From RGIG3701 sp031553595 (GTDB lineage Bacteria > Planctomycetota > Planctomycetia > Pirellulales > Thermoguttaceae): DNA of 64,000 nt. Below, in pieces: positions 52,257 to 59,896 of the stretch. A model generated the notes under the pieces. The model was given only the letters and a program-made list of their open reading frames with translations, was not told the origin of the DNA and did not search any database. Where the stretch lies: the NCBI GenBank assembly GCA_031553595.1, contig JAVBLI010000025.1, positions 1-64,000 on the forward strand, written 5' to 3'. The translations under genes were made by a program, and so were the position numbers. Position 1 is the first letter of the stretch; each line of letters opens with the position of its first letter.

Positions 52257-53693
52257 ATGCGTAAACAATGGAAATCTTTCGTAGCCGTTTGTCTTTTGTC
52301 GCTGCTGCTGGCCCCTCAGGCGTGGGGGGCAACCTTGTTATATCCGACTGGTACTCATACGGTCGTAGATAAGGATGGTTCCGATCCGACGGATATCGAG
52401 GACCTGTACTCTTGGAATCCTGTAGATGATGAATTTGGATTTCCGACGACGGTCACTGTTAATATTGCTGCTGGAGCGAGAGTGAATTTACTTCCCAGCG
52501 ATTATATGCAAGTTAATCCCTCTGTTCTCCAGCTCGTAGGCAATTCGGACCCAGCATCCCCAACAACGATTAATGCCGAGAATGACATCTACGTCAATAC
52601 AACACTGTCTTTGCTTGGAAATTTGGGAACAAATTTTGCTCTTGGGGTTGATGGTGGAAAAGAGTTAACCGTTCAGGGAGTGAAGCTTGGTAACGGTACG
52701 TCCGCAACGCTCTCAAAGATAGGGAATGGGAAACTGACGATTGAATCCTCCGTAGGAACTGGTGTTGACTTGTATGCTGGCAACGGTACGGTTGCTTTGG
52801 GAACAGTTGCTGGAGTAACTTTCAATAAACTCACTGTTGCCGGTGCGAATATGATCATTCCCAAGCTGGTTACTACTGTAAATGACCTCATTCTTCAAAC
52901 GCCCGCTACATTTGATGCCGGTGCGACGGTAGGGGGAAATCTTCAGATTGATCAAGGGGCGACTTTTATTGGTGTTACGAGTGTTACAGGCACTATGAAA
53001 GCAGATGGTGGAGAAAGTAAGTTTATCGCTTATGCAAAAGCTGATACAGTGGAAGCCATCAATAGTGGCACAAAGGCGGAATTTCGTTCTACCTCGGACT
53101 TTGGAGATGTCAATCTTCCCAGTGGGCAGGCGCTTTTCGGCGGTAATACGAATATTACCCGTCGGCTGACCTTGAATGGCGGAACGTTGTCTCTTGAGAA
53201 TAAGGTTAATATTAATCCGACAACGGCTGGCGCGACTGGAGTATTCTCCAGTGGGACGCTCGAATTCACCCTCTCGGCCGCAGGAGCCACGAATAATATC
53301 GCATTCAATGCCATTACTCTTTCCAAGGGCTTGGATGTGGAGATGACGAGCTTTTTTGACCTTAGCAGCATTGAGATTTTCACAATGAAACAGTTTTCCG
53401 CCTTGATGACATCGTCATCCCTTACCATCACAGGAGGCAGTTTAGATACCTATGACTACTTCGGCTACGATGCTGGTGGTAACTGGGGAAGCCATTCCTT
53501 ATCGGATATCGTTTTCAGTTGGAGGGAAAGTTTGGGCACAGGAGCTTATATGGACTGGATGCTGCGCAAGGAAGGTAACAATCTGGTTCTCTACGGCTTC
53601 GAGGTTCCTGAGCCATCGACGTATGCGATGTTCCTGTCTGGCGTGTTTGCTCTGGGATATTTCGGCCGTCGCCGCGCGATGAAGAAAAAGTAA
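52257..53693 (+). CDS. PEP-CTERM surface protein, lower GC than its neighbours
   Basis: A 478-residue exported protein. Signal peptide about 1-24 (ending AWGA), then a beta-rich body with short VxGNL/VxGTM-type segments (about 90-330) reminiscent of solenoid repeats, without recognisable lectin motifs. The end is VPEPSTYAMFLSGVFALGYFG followed by RRRAMKKK. Base composition and codon choice (many TTA, GAT, AAT, GGA codons) differ clearly from the GC-rich genes on both sides, which fits recent acquisition or weak selection. GAAGGAAT lies before the start. Confidence 0.8.
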   Translation: MRKQWKSFVAVCLLSLLLAPQAWGATLLYPTGTHTVVDKDGSDPTDIEDLYSWNPVDDEFGFPTTVTVNIAAGARVNLLPSDYMQVNPSVLQLVGNSDPASPTTINAENDIYVNTTLSLLGNLGTNFALGVDGGKELTVQGVKLGNGTSATLSKIGNGKLTIESSVGTGVDLYAGNGTVALGTVAGVTFNKLTVAGANMIIPKLVTTVNDLILQTPATFDAGATVGGNLQIDQGATFIGVTSVTGTMKADGGESKFIAYAKADTVEAINSGTKAEFRSTSDFGDVNLPSGQALFGGNTNITRRLTLNGGTLSLENKVNINPTTAGATGVFSSGTLEFTLSAAGATNNIAFNAITLSKGLDVEMTSFFDLSSIEIFTMKQFSALMTSSSLTITGGSLDTYDYFGYDAGGNWGSHSLSDIVFSWRESLGTGAYMDWMLRKEGNNLVLYGFEVPEPSTYAMFLSGVFALGYFGRRRAMKKK

Positions 53694-53708
53694 GAACGTT
53701 CTACCGGA

Positions 53709-53791
53709 AAACAATAGCCGGGAATGGAGCGAAACGTAATGACCGGATAGAAGCGGGTAATCATCTCCCACTTCTATCCGGTCATTTCACT
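53709..53791 (+). repeat. Dispersed palindromic element, copy 14 (right outer arm lost)
   Basis: Left outer arm AACAATAGCCGGGAATGGAG, inner AATGACCGGAT / ATCCGGTCATT. It is followed 14 bases later by copy 15, so two copies stand in tandem. Confidence 0.75.
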
Positions 53792-53805
53792 TTATAAAAG
53801 GCAGA

Positions 53806-53925
53806 AAACAACAGCCGGGAGCGGAGCGTTAGCGCAGAGACCGGATCGAATTTGGGAATACCCCGGCGATTCTATCCGGTCTCTGCGCGTCACTGTCGTT
53901 CCGCTACGCTCCAGGCTGTTGTTTC
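53806..53925 (+). repeat. Dispersed palindromic element, copy 15
   Basis: Outer arms AACAACAGCCGGGAGCGGAG / CTACGCTCCAGGCTGTTGTT (AACAACAGCC pairs with GGCTGTTGTT, a changed base on both sides), inner GCAGAGACCGGAT / ATCCGGTCTCTGC. It sits in the convergent gap before the GGGtGRT gene stop. Confidence 0.85.
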
Positions 53926-53935
53926 TTGCGCCCGA

Positions 53936-54934
53936 TTACTTAAACGATTCTTCCACGGCGACGGCGACGGCGACGGTCGCGCCGACCATGGGGTTGTTGC
54001 CCATGCCGATGAGGCCCATCATTTCGACGTGAGCCGGCACGGAGGAGGAGCCCGCGAACTGGGCGTCGGAGTGCATGCGGCCCATGGTGTCGGTCATGCC
54101 GTAGGAGGCGGGGCCGGCTGCCATGTTATCGGGGTGCAGCGTACGGCCCGTGCCGCCGCCGGAAGCCACCGAGAAGTACTGCTTGCCGTTGTCGACGCTC
54201 CATTTTTTATACGTCCCGGCCACCGGGTGCTGGAACCGCGTTGGGTTGGTCGAGTTGCCGGTGATGGAGACGTCGACGTCTTCGTGCCGCATGACGGCGA
54301 CGCCTTCGCTGACATCGTCGCAGCCGTAGCAGCGGACGTTGGCCCGCTCGCCGGCGGAGTACGCCTTTTTGCTGACGACGTTCAGCTTGCCGGCATGGTA
54401 GTCGAACTTGGTTTCGACGTAGGTGAAGCCGTTAATGCGGCTGATGATCAGGGCGGCGTCTTTGCCAAGCCCGTTCAAGATGACCTGCAGCGGGGTCTGG
54501 CGGACTTTATTGGCCGAGCGGGCGATGCCGATGGCGCCTTCCGCGGCGGCGAAGGATTCGTGACCGGCCAGGAAGCAGAAGCATTTGGTTTCTTCCCGCA
54601 ACAACATGGCGGCGAGGTTGCCGTGGCCGATGCCGACCTGTCGCTGATCGGCGACGGAGCCGGGGATGCAGAACGCCTGGAGGCCTTCGCCGATGGCTTC
54701 CGCCGCGTCGGCCGCCTTCGTGCAGTTCTTTTTCAGGGCGATGCCGCAGCCCAGGGTGTACGCCCACAACGCGTTGTCGAACGCGATGGGCTGAATGTTT
54801 TTCGTGATCTCGCCCGCGTCGATGCCCTTCGACAGGCAGTAATCGCGGACTTCCTCGATGCTCTTGAAGCCGTACTTTTCCAGCACCGGAGTGATCTGGT
54901 CGATACGCCGCTCGTAACTTTCAAACAATGGCAT
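53936..54934 (-). CDS. GGGtGRT protein (conserved anaerobe family of unknown function)
   Basis: A 332-residue protein. It contains the family name motif ASGGGTGRTLHP in the C-terminal third, with CGIALKKNC, CFCFLAGHESFAAAEGAIGI and VRCYGCDD as other strongly patterned segments; several Cys (CFCF, CYGC) suggest metal or cluster binding. No signal peptide. The start at 54934 has AAGGAAG upstream. It follows the NifU-like gene at 55126 on the same strand with a repeat cluster between them. In other anaerobes the two families are often neighbours, as I recall; the joint function is not known to me. Confidence 0.8.
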   Translation of the reverse strand: MPLFESYERRIDQITPVLEKYGFKSIEEVRDYCLSKGIDAGEITKNIQPIAFDNALWAYTLGCGIALKKNCTKAADAAEAIGEGLQAFCIPGSVADQRQVGIGHGNLAAMLLREETKCFCFLAGHESFAAAEGAIGIARSANKVRQTPLQVILNGLGKDAALIISRINGFTYVETKFDYHAGKLNVVSKKAYSAGERANVRCYGCDDVSEGVAVMRHEDVDVSITGNSTNPTRFQHPVAGTYKKWSVDNGKQYFSVASGGGTGRTLHPDNMAAGPASYGMTDTMGRMHSDAQFAGSSSVPAHVEMMGLIGMGNNPMVGATVAVAVAVEESFK

Positions 54935-54984
54935 TTGAATCTTCCTTTGTGTAAAATTTATATGTGATTTGAATATTATAATTT

Positions 54985-55125
54985 GATGTTGAGTGAATCG
55001 CTGCGCTAGTGAATCGGGAGCTGCGCCCCCTGGTGAATCGTTTCGCTGGTGAAAGGAGTGAAGTGAACATTTTTCACATTTCACCAGGCCGTCAGGCACG
55101 CAGTGGCGTTTCACAAGCCGAAGGC
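54985..55125. repeat. GGTGAATCG repeat cluster, copy B
   Basis: Units of (A/G)GTGAATCG with small palindromes, for example GTGAATCGCTGCGCT and AAGCCGAAGGCTT, first direct and then as TTTCACCAGG / TTTCACAAG in reverse. It lies between the NifU-like stop and the GGGtGRT start on the minus strand, a position equivalent to that of copy A between proA and fliM. Confidence 0.65.
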
Positions 55126-55818
55126 TTATTCATGCCGCGGGTCGACGAACTTCACGCCGTCGGCGAAGCGGCCGTAGGTGCCGATGTTCTTTTCGTACGC
55201 TTCTTTGGGATCCACGCCTTTTTTGATGGCGTCCATCATTTTGCCCAGGCTGACGAACTGATAGCCGATGATCTGGTTGTCGGCGTCCAGGGCGATTTTC
55301 AGGACGTAACCTTCCGCCATTTCGAGATAGCGGGCGCCCTTGGCTTTCGTGCCGTACATGGTCCCGATCTGGGAGCGGAGCCCTTTGCCGAGGTCTTCCA
55401 GGCCGGCGCCGACGGGCAGTCCGTCTTCGGAGAATGCCGACTGGCTGCGGCCGTACGCGATTTGCAGGAACAGCTCGCGCATGGAGGTGTTGATGGCGTC
55501 GCACACGAGGTCGGTATTCAGGGCCTCGAGGACGGTCTTGCCGGGGAGGATTTCGGAGGCCATGGCGGCCGAGTGGGTCATGCCGGAGCAGCCGATGGTT
55601 TCGACGAGGGCTTCTTCGATGATTCCGTCTTTAATATTCAGCGAAAGCTTGCAAGCACCCTGCTGGGGAGCACACCAGCCGACGCCGTGGGTGAAGCCGG
55701 AGATGTCTTTGATTTCCTTCACCTGCACCCACTTCCCCTCTTCCGGGATGGGGGCCGGGCCGTGGTTCGCGCCCTTGGCGATACACACCATGTTTTCCAC
55801 TTCGTGCGAATACTGCAT
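55126..55818 (-). CDS. NifU-like iron-sulfur cluster scaffold protein (GGGtGRT partner)
   Basis: A 230-residue protein. The region from about 45 to 140 resembles the IscU/NifU N-terminal fold, with GWCAPQQGACKLSLNI, ETIGCSGMTHSAAMASEILPGKTV (cited by its ends ETIGCSGM and LPGKTV) and LVCDAINTSMRELFLQIA, placing three Cys in the usual order of scaffold proteins. N- and C-terminal extensions are not typical of NifU. Probably a specialised scaffold for the GGGtGRT protein (inference). It leads the pair, from a TTGACT-16-TAAACT promoter at 55894-55921. Confidence 0.78.
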   Translation of the reverse strand: MQYSHEVENMVCIAKGANHGPAPIPEEGKWVQVKEIKDISGFTHGVGWCAPQQGACKLSLNIKDGIIEEALVETIGCSGMTHSAAMASEILPGKTVLEALNTDLVCDAINTSMRELFLQIAYGRSQSAFSEDGLPVGAGLEDLGKGLRSQIGTMYGTKAKGARYLEMAEGYVLKIALDADNQIIGYQFVSLGKMMDAIKKGVDPKEAYEKNIGTYGRFADGVKFVDPRHE

Positions 55819-55893
55819 GTTTTCTGTTCTCCTATGAATGTGACAGGTTAAATGGTCATAACCGTTATGATGAAAAGATTTTTCACCACAAAT

Positions 55894-55921
55894 AGTTTAG
55901 AATATATATGTATATAGTCAA
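55894..55921 (-). promoter_or_regulatory. Possible promoter of the NifU-like/GGGtGRT pair
   Basis: On the minus strand TTGACT (55921-55916), 16-base spacer, TAAACT (55899-55894), about 75 bases before the start at 55818. The spacer is an alternating TA-rich tract. Confidence 0.4.
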
Positions 55922-56066
55922 GGAGGGGACGGGGGAACGAGGAATTAGGAATGACAGAAATTCATCCGTAGGACGGTGCTCATACCCATTCCCCACATCC
56001 CATACCCAGCGCCCAACATCCCATCCACTTTCCGCAATCTCACGATTGTGGCTCTGCAGTGAACTC

Positions 56067-56094
56067 TTGACAGTTGCCCGGTTTCGTATAAAAT
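56067..56094 (+). promoter_or_regulatory. Promoter of purH
   Basis: TTGACA (56067-56072), 16-base spacer, TAAAAT (56089-56094), 60 bases before the ATG. The rest of the 335-base divergent gap holds CCCATACCC-type short repeats (55975-56030). Confidence 0.55.
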
Positions 56095-56153
56095 AAAAGT
56101 TGTCTCTCGTCGTATTTCATTAACGCTAATCATTATTGTAAGGAGTCGAAAAC

Positions 56154-57731
56154 ATGGAATCCCCGAAAATCAAGCGTGCGTTGATCAGCGTCAGCGACAA
56201 AACCGGTTTGGACGTCTTTGCTCGCGGGCTGGCGGCGGCGGGTGTCGAGATTTACAGCACCGGCGGGACGCGGACATATCTGGAGTCGCTGGGCCTGGCG
56301 GTCACCGACGTCTCGTCATACACCGGCTTCCCCGAAATGATGGACGGCCGGTTGAAGACCCTGCACCCGAAAGTGTTCGGCGGACTGCTGTGCAGGCACG
56401 ACCGGGCGGACGACATGGCGGCACTGGCAGAGCACGGGATCCTGACGTTCGAGCTGGTCGTCGTGAACCTGTATCCGTTCCAGGCGACGATCGCGCAGCC
56501 GGGCGTGACGGCGGCGCAGGCGATCGAGAAAATCGACATCGGCGGCCCGTCGCTGGTGCGTGCGGCGAGTAAGAATCACCTCTTCACGACCATCGCCACC
56601 GATGGGGCGCAGTACGCCGTCATTCTGGAAAGTATGAAGGAAAACGGCGGGGCGACGACCTTCGAACTCCGGCAGAAACTCGCCGCGGCAGCGTTCGACC
56701 ACACCGCGAAGTATGACCGGGCGATTGCCGACTGGTTTGCGAAAGAGCTGGGCGGTAATGCCGATTTTCCGGAAACGCTGGCGACTTCGTTCACGCGCGT
56801 CGCCGAACTGCGTTATGGCGAGAACCCGCACCAGAAGGCCGCGGTGTATGCGACGTCGGACGCCGAGAGCCGCCCCAGTGTGGTCACGGCCCGGCAGCTT
56901 AACGGCAAGGAACTGTCCTACAATAATCTCATGGATCTCGACGCGGCACTGGCAATCGTGCTGATGAGCAAAAACCCGGCGGTTTCCGTAATTAAACACA
57001 ACAACCCGTGCGGCGCGGCGGAGGCCGAGAGCCTGGCGGTGGCGTGTGAGCGTGCGATGGCCGGCGATCCGCTGTCGGCGTTCGGCTCCGTCATCGGCAT
57101 GAACCGCACGGTGGACGCCGACACGGCGCGGGTGCTGTGCGAGCCGGGGCTGTTTGTGGAAGCGATCATCGCGGAAGATTTCACGCCCGAGGCAATTGAA
57201 CTGCTGACGACGCTGCCGAAATGGAAGAAGAACGTGCGGCTGATGGCTGCCGGCGACTTGTCGCGTCCGCAGAATCCGTGGACGTGGCGGTGCATCGAGG
57301 GCGGTATGTTGGTGCAGAACGCCGACATTTTCGCCGACCCGGAATCGGAGTGGAAAGTGGTCACGACGGCCCAAGTCCCTGCCGCGATGATGGACGACCT
57401 GCGTTTCGGTTGGCAGATTTGCCGTTTTGTGAAGTCGAACGCGATTGTGCTGGCCAAGGGCCAGATGCTGCTGGGTGCCGGTGCGGGGCAGATGAGCCGC
57501 GTGGACTCGGTCGAGATCGCGATCCAGAAAGCGGGCGACCGCATCCAGGGCGCGGTGCTGGCCTCCGACGCCTTCTTCCCGTTCCCCGACTCGATCGAGC
57601 GTGCCCACGCCGCCGGCATCACCGCCATCATCAAGCCCGGCGGCTCCGTCAACGACAAGCTCGTCATCGACGCCTGCAACCAGTTCGGCATCGCGATGAT
57701 CTTCACGGGACGCCGGCATTTTAAGCACTAA
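56154..57731 (+). CDS. purH: Bifunctional AICAR transformylase / IMP cyclohydrolase
   Basis: A 525-residue enzyme doing the last two steps to IMP. The N-terminal MGS-like cyclohydrolase has SVSDKTGLDVFARGL, STGGTRTYLES and MMDGRLKTLHPKVFGGLL; the transformylase part has RYGENPHQKAA, KHNNPCGAA (catalytic Lys-His) and the C-terminal DAFFPFPDSIERAHAAGI. Length is family-typical (about 510-535). AAGGAG before the ATG. Confidence 0.96.
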   Translation: MESPKIKRALISVSDKTGLDVFARGLAAAGVEIYSTGGTRTYLESLGLAVTDVSSYTGFPEMMDGRLKTLHPKVFGGLLCRHDRADDMAALAEHGILTFELVVVNLYPFQATIAQPGVTAAQAIEKIDIGGPSLVRAASKNHLFTTIATDGAQYAVILESMKENGGATTFELRQKLAAAAFDHTAKYDRAIADWFAKELGGNADFPETLATSFTRVAELRYGENPHQKAAVYATSDAESRPSVVTARQLNGKELSYNNLMDLDAALAIVLMSKNPAVSVIKHNNPCGAAEAESLAVACERAMAGDPLSAFGSVIGMNRTVDADTARVLCEPGLFVEAIIAEDFTPEAIELLTTLPKWKKNVRLMAAGDLSRPQNPWTWRCIEGGMLVQNADIFADPESEWKVVTTAQVPAAMMDDLRFGWQICRFVKSNAIVLAKGQMLLGAGAGQMSRVDSVEIAIQKAGDRIQGAVLASDAFFPFPDSIERAHAAGITAIIKPGGSVNDKLVIDACNQFGIAMIFTGRRHFKH

Positions 57732-57785
57732 AGTGCCTTGGAGTGGTTTGGGGGTTGTGGATGGTGGTTTGGGAAGTACGTTTGA

Positions 57786-57823
57786 CCCGTTTAGCCGCGC
57801 AGCGCGTTCGGCGTAAGCCGTGG
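57786..57823. repeat. TTTAGCCGCGCAGCG repeat, left half-copy
   Basis: CGTTTAGCCGCGCAGCGCGT followed by CGGCGTAAGCCGTGG matches the left half of the hairpin at 48169, without a right arm. It lies between purH and the acetolactate decarboxylase gene. Confidence 0.65.
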
Positions 57824-57840
57824 ACTTTGGGAGACGCATC

Positions 57841-58647
57841 ATGAAAATTTGGTCAAGAGTATTTAGCCTTATCCTTCTTTGCGTGTTCATCGGTTATCTA
57901 GCACTCGCGCCGCGAGATAAGCCGATATTCGTGATGGAAGCACCCGAAGGCATCACGCAGGTGGCGACGATTGACGCGCTGCTGGCGGGGGTGTATGATG
58001 GAGAGATGACGCTGGATGCATTGGGGCGTTACGGCGATTTCGGCATCGGCACGTTCGACCGCCTGGACGGCGAGATGGTGCTGCTGCATGGCGTGTTTTA
58101 CCAGGTTCGCGGCGACGGAAAAGTTTATCGGCCGAGCCTGCAAACGAAGACGCCGTTCGCGTCGGTGATGGTTTGGCCGAAAGAAACGGTGACGACGACG
58201 GTGGATGCGCCACTGGATTACGAGGCGTTGTGCCGGAAGATCGACGCGCTGGCGCCGAATGCGAATATTCCGGTGGCGGTGCGGCTGACGGGCAAGTTTT
58301 TCGGCGTGCGGACGCGCAGTGTCCCTGCGCAGGAAAAGCCCTACCGGCCGCTGGCCGAGGTGACGAAAGCGCAGCCGGAGTTCGAATTGGGCGACATCAC
58401 CGGCGACGTCGTCGGCTTCCGCCTGCCCCCCTACACCCGCGGCATCAACGTCCCCGGCTACCACCTCCACTTCCTCAGCGACGACAAAACCCGCGGCGGC
58501 CACCTGCTGGCCCTGCGAATGGACTCCGGCACGATCACCGTCGCCCTGGCCTACCGCTTCCAGATGATCCTCCCCCGGCACGCCGATTTCGCCGACGCCG
58601 ACCTCGCCCGCGACCGCAGCGTGGAGCTAGAAAAGGTAGAGAAGTAA
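57841..58647 (+). CDS. budA: Alpha-acetolactate decarboxylase with N-terminal membrane segment
   Basis: A 268-residue protein. Residues 8-26 are a hydrophobic segment (signal or anchor), then the BudA fold: TIDALLAGVYDGEMTLD, GDFGIGTFDRLDGEMVLLHGVFYQV, and the zinc-binding end PGYHLHFLSDDKTRGGHLL with His residues, together with the Glu/Arg pair region RSVPAQEKPYRPL. It converts acetolactate to acetoin and CO2. The family occurs both in cytoplasm and as exported forms; the N-terminus favours export here. GGGAG lies seven bases before the ATG at 57841. Confidence 0.88.
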   Translation: MKIWSRVFSLILLCVFIGYLALAPRDKPIFVMEAPEGITQVATIDALLAGVYDGEMTLDALGRYGDFGIGTFDRLDGEMVLLHGVFYQVRGDGKVYRPSLQTKTPFASVMVWPKETVTTTVDAPLDYEALCRKIDALAPNANIPVAVRLTGKFFGVRTRSVPAQEKPYRPLAEVTKAQPEFELGDITGDVVGFRLPPYTRGINVPGYHLHFLSDDKTRGGHLLALRMDSGTITVALAYRFQMILPRHADFADADLARDRSVELEKVEK

Positions 58648-58672
58648 ACGTTTTACCCGAAAGGCACGCACG

Positions 58673-58903
58673 ATGGACCCTCGCCAACTCGACCCGAAAG
58701 ATTTCGATTCCATGGATGAAACGATGGCGGAGATTTATCGTGGAATGACAGGCGTGGAGAGGCTTCAAGTTTGGAAACGTCTCTGGAAATTCGCTCGTCG
58801 GCTAATCGAGGCGGATGTGCGCGAGAATCACCCGGATTGGCAAGAAGAAGAAATTCAGATGGAAACCGGAAGGAGAATGTTAAGTGGAACCAACCAGCGC
58901 TGA
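58673..58903 (+). CDS. Small protein paired with a nucleotidyltransferase-like gene
   Basis: A 76-residue acidic, helical protein. GVERLQVWKRLWKFARRLIEADV followed by HPDW and EEEIQMETGRRML is a pattern I recall from small proteins encoded just before nucleotidyltransferase-like proteins in many phyla. There is no signal or membrane segment. Its end overlaps the next gene's GTG start by about 20 bases, so the two are translationally coupled. It could be an antitoxin-like partner (inference only). Confidence 0.65.
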   Translation: MDPRQLDPKDFDSMDETMAEIYRGMTGVERLQVWKRLWKFARRLIEADVRENHPDWQEEEIQMETGRRMLSGTNQR

Positions 58904-59483
58904 AGCGGATGATTTACTGAAACGTGTTGTGGATTTTTTTGAATCCGAAGACATACCGTATTATATTGTGGGGGCGGTGGCGGCGATGAAATTTGGTGAG
59001 CCACGACTTACTGCCGATGTGGATATTGTAGCGGACTTGCCGGCGCACAAAATCCCCACCCTTTGCGATTATTTTTCCATGCCGGAGTATTATGTTTCGG
59101 AGGCGGCGGTTCGTGATGCTGTCCAGCGGAAATTTCAGTTTAATATCATTATACCTGCGATTGGACTGAAAGTGGATGTCATGATTCCGGAAGACAGTGC
59201 TTATGATAAATGTCGTATGCAGCGGATCAGACGGTTGCATTTGGATAATAAAACAATGGTCTTTTACGCCTCGCCTGAGGACGTTATTATCAAAAAATTA
59301 GAATACTACAAAATCGGTGGCTCTGAAAAACACATCCGCGACATTGGCGGTATCCTTCGTTCGCAACGTGAAAAAATCGACCGGGCGTACATCCGGAAAT
59401 GGGTGGACGAGATGGATTTGAACGTCGAGTGGGGATTGATTTTGGATAAAGAAAAAGTGTTCCTGAGCGGGGATGATGTTTGA
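58884..59483 (+). CDS. Nucleotidyltransferase-fold protein (possible toxin-like partner)
   Basis: A 199-residue protein. YYIVGAVAAMKFGEPRLTADVDIVAD fits the nucleotidyltransferase pattern in which a GS/GA-x segment is followed by R-x-T-x-D-x-D (cited by parts GAVAAMKFG and RLTADVDIV); KVDVMIP supplies the third acidic residue and SPEDVIIKKLEYYK is the typical C-terminal helix. It resembles AbiEii/DUF6036-like proteins. The start is GTG with AAGGAG eight bases upstream. It is coupled to the 76-residue gene before it, and its stop overlaps the next start (TGATG). Substrate unknown. Confidence 0.75.
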   Translation: MEPTSAEADDLLKRVVDFFESEDIPYYIVGAVAAMKFGEPRLTADVDIVADLPAHKIPTLCDYFSMPEYYVSEAAVRDAVQRKFQFNIIIPAIGLKVDVMIPEDSAYDKCRMQRIRRLHLDNKTMVFYASPEDVIIKKLEYYKIGGSEKHIRDIGGILRSQREKIDRAYIRKWVDEMDLNVEWGLILDKEKVFLSGDDV

Positions 59484-59896
59484 TGCATTCCGTGATTCGT
59501 TTTTTGGATATTACACAGACGCAGATAGATGATATCGCGAAGGATATCAATCAGTTATTGCCGGGTTTCTGTGCGGAGATTAAGCCGTGTGTGCGGAACG
59601 CGAATCAATTCTCTTTTGATATATCTCAAAAAAGTGATTGGCAGGAACATGAGAAGGATATCCTGAATACTTTAAAAGTGATAAAACCGGCGATTATTCG
59701 AGCATATAAAAGATCGCCAAGTCTTGAGGTACATTTGGACACGGCGATTCATCTCATAGATTACGAGAGCCGGTTTGTCACAGAAGTATACTGGGGAATG
59801 GAATTATTGGCGACCCTGTTAAAATGTAAAATCATTCCCATGTTCTCGATTTATCACATACAATACTACGACCATATACTTGATAATAAAGAATAA
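59483..59896 (+). CDS. Unrecognised 137-residue protein, coupled to both neighbours
   Basis: No family recognised. It is a mixed alpha/beta small protein (DITQTQIDDIAKDINQLLPGF at the start, HEKDILNTLKVIKPAII in the middle, MELLATLLKCKIIPMF near the end) with low GC content compared with the next gene. It overlaps the nucleotidyltransferase stop (TGATG) and its TAA overlaps the ATG of metXW (TAATG), so it is made from the same transcript. An immunity or accessory role to the nucleotidyltransferase pair is conceivable, without direct evidence. Confidence 0.6.
   Translation: MHSVIRFLDITQTQIDDIAKDINQLLPGFCAEIKPCVRNANQFSFDISQKSDWQEHEKDILNTLKVIKPAIIRAYKRSPSLEVHLDTAIHLIDYESRFVTEVYWGMELLATLLKCKIIPMFSIYHIQYYDHILDNKE

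Noticed and set aside
140..53925. CRISPR array
   Set aside because: The repeated element is long, palindromic, kilobases apart and without spacers or cas genes.
56316..57890. 524-codon open frame on the minus strand
   Set aside because: Antisense of purH.
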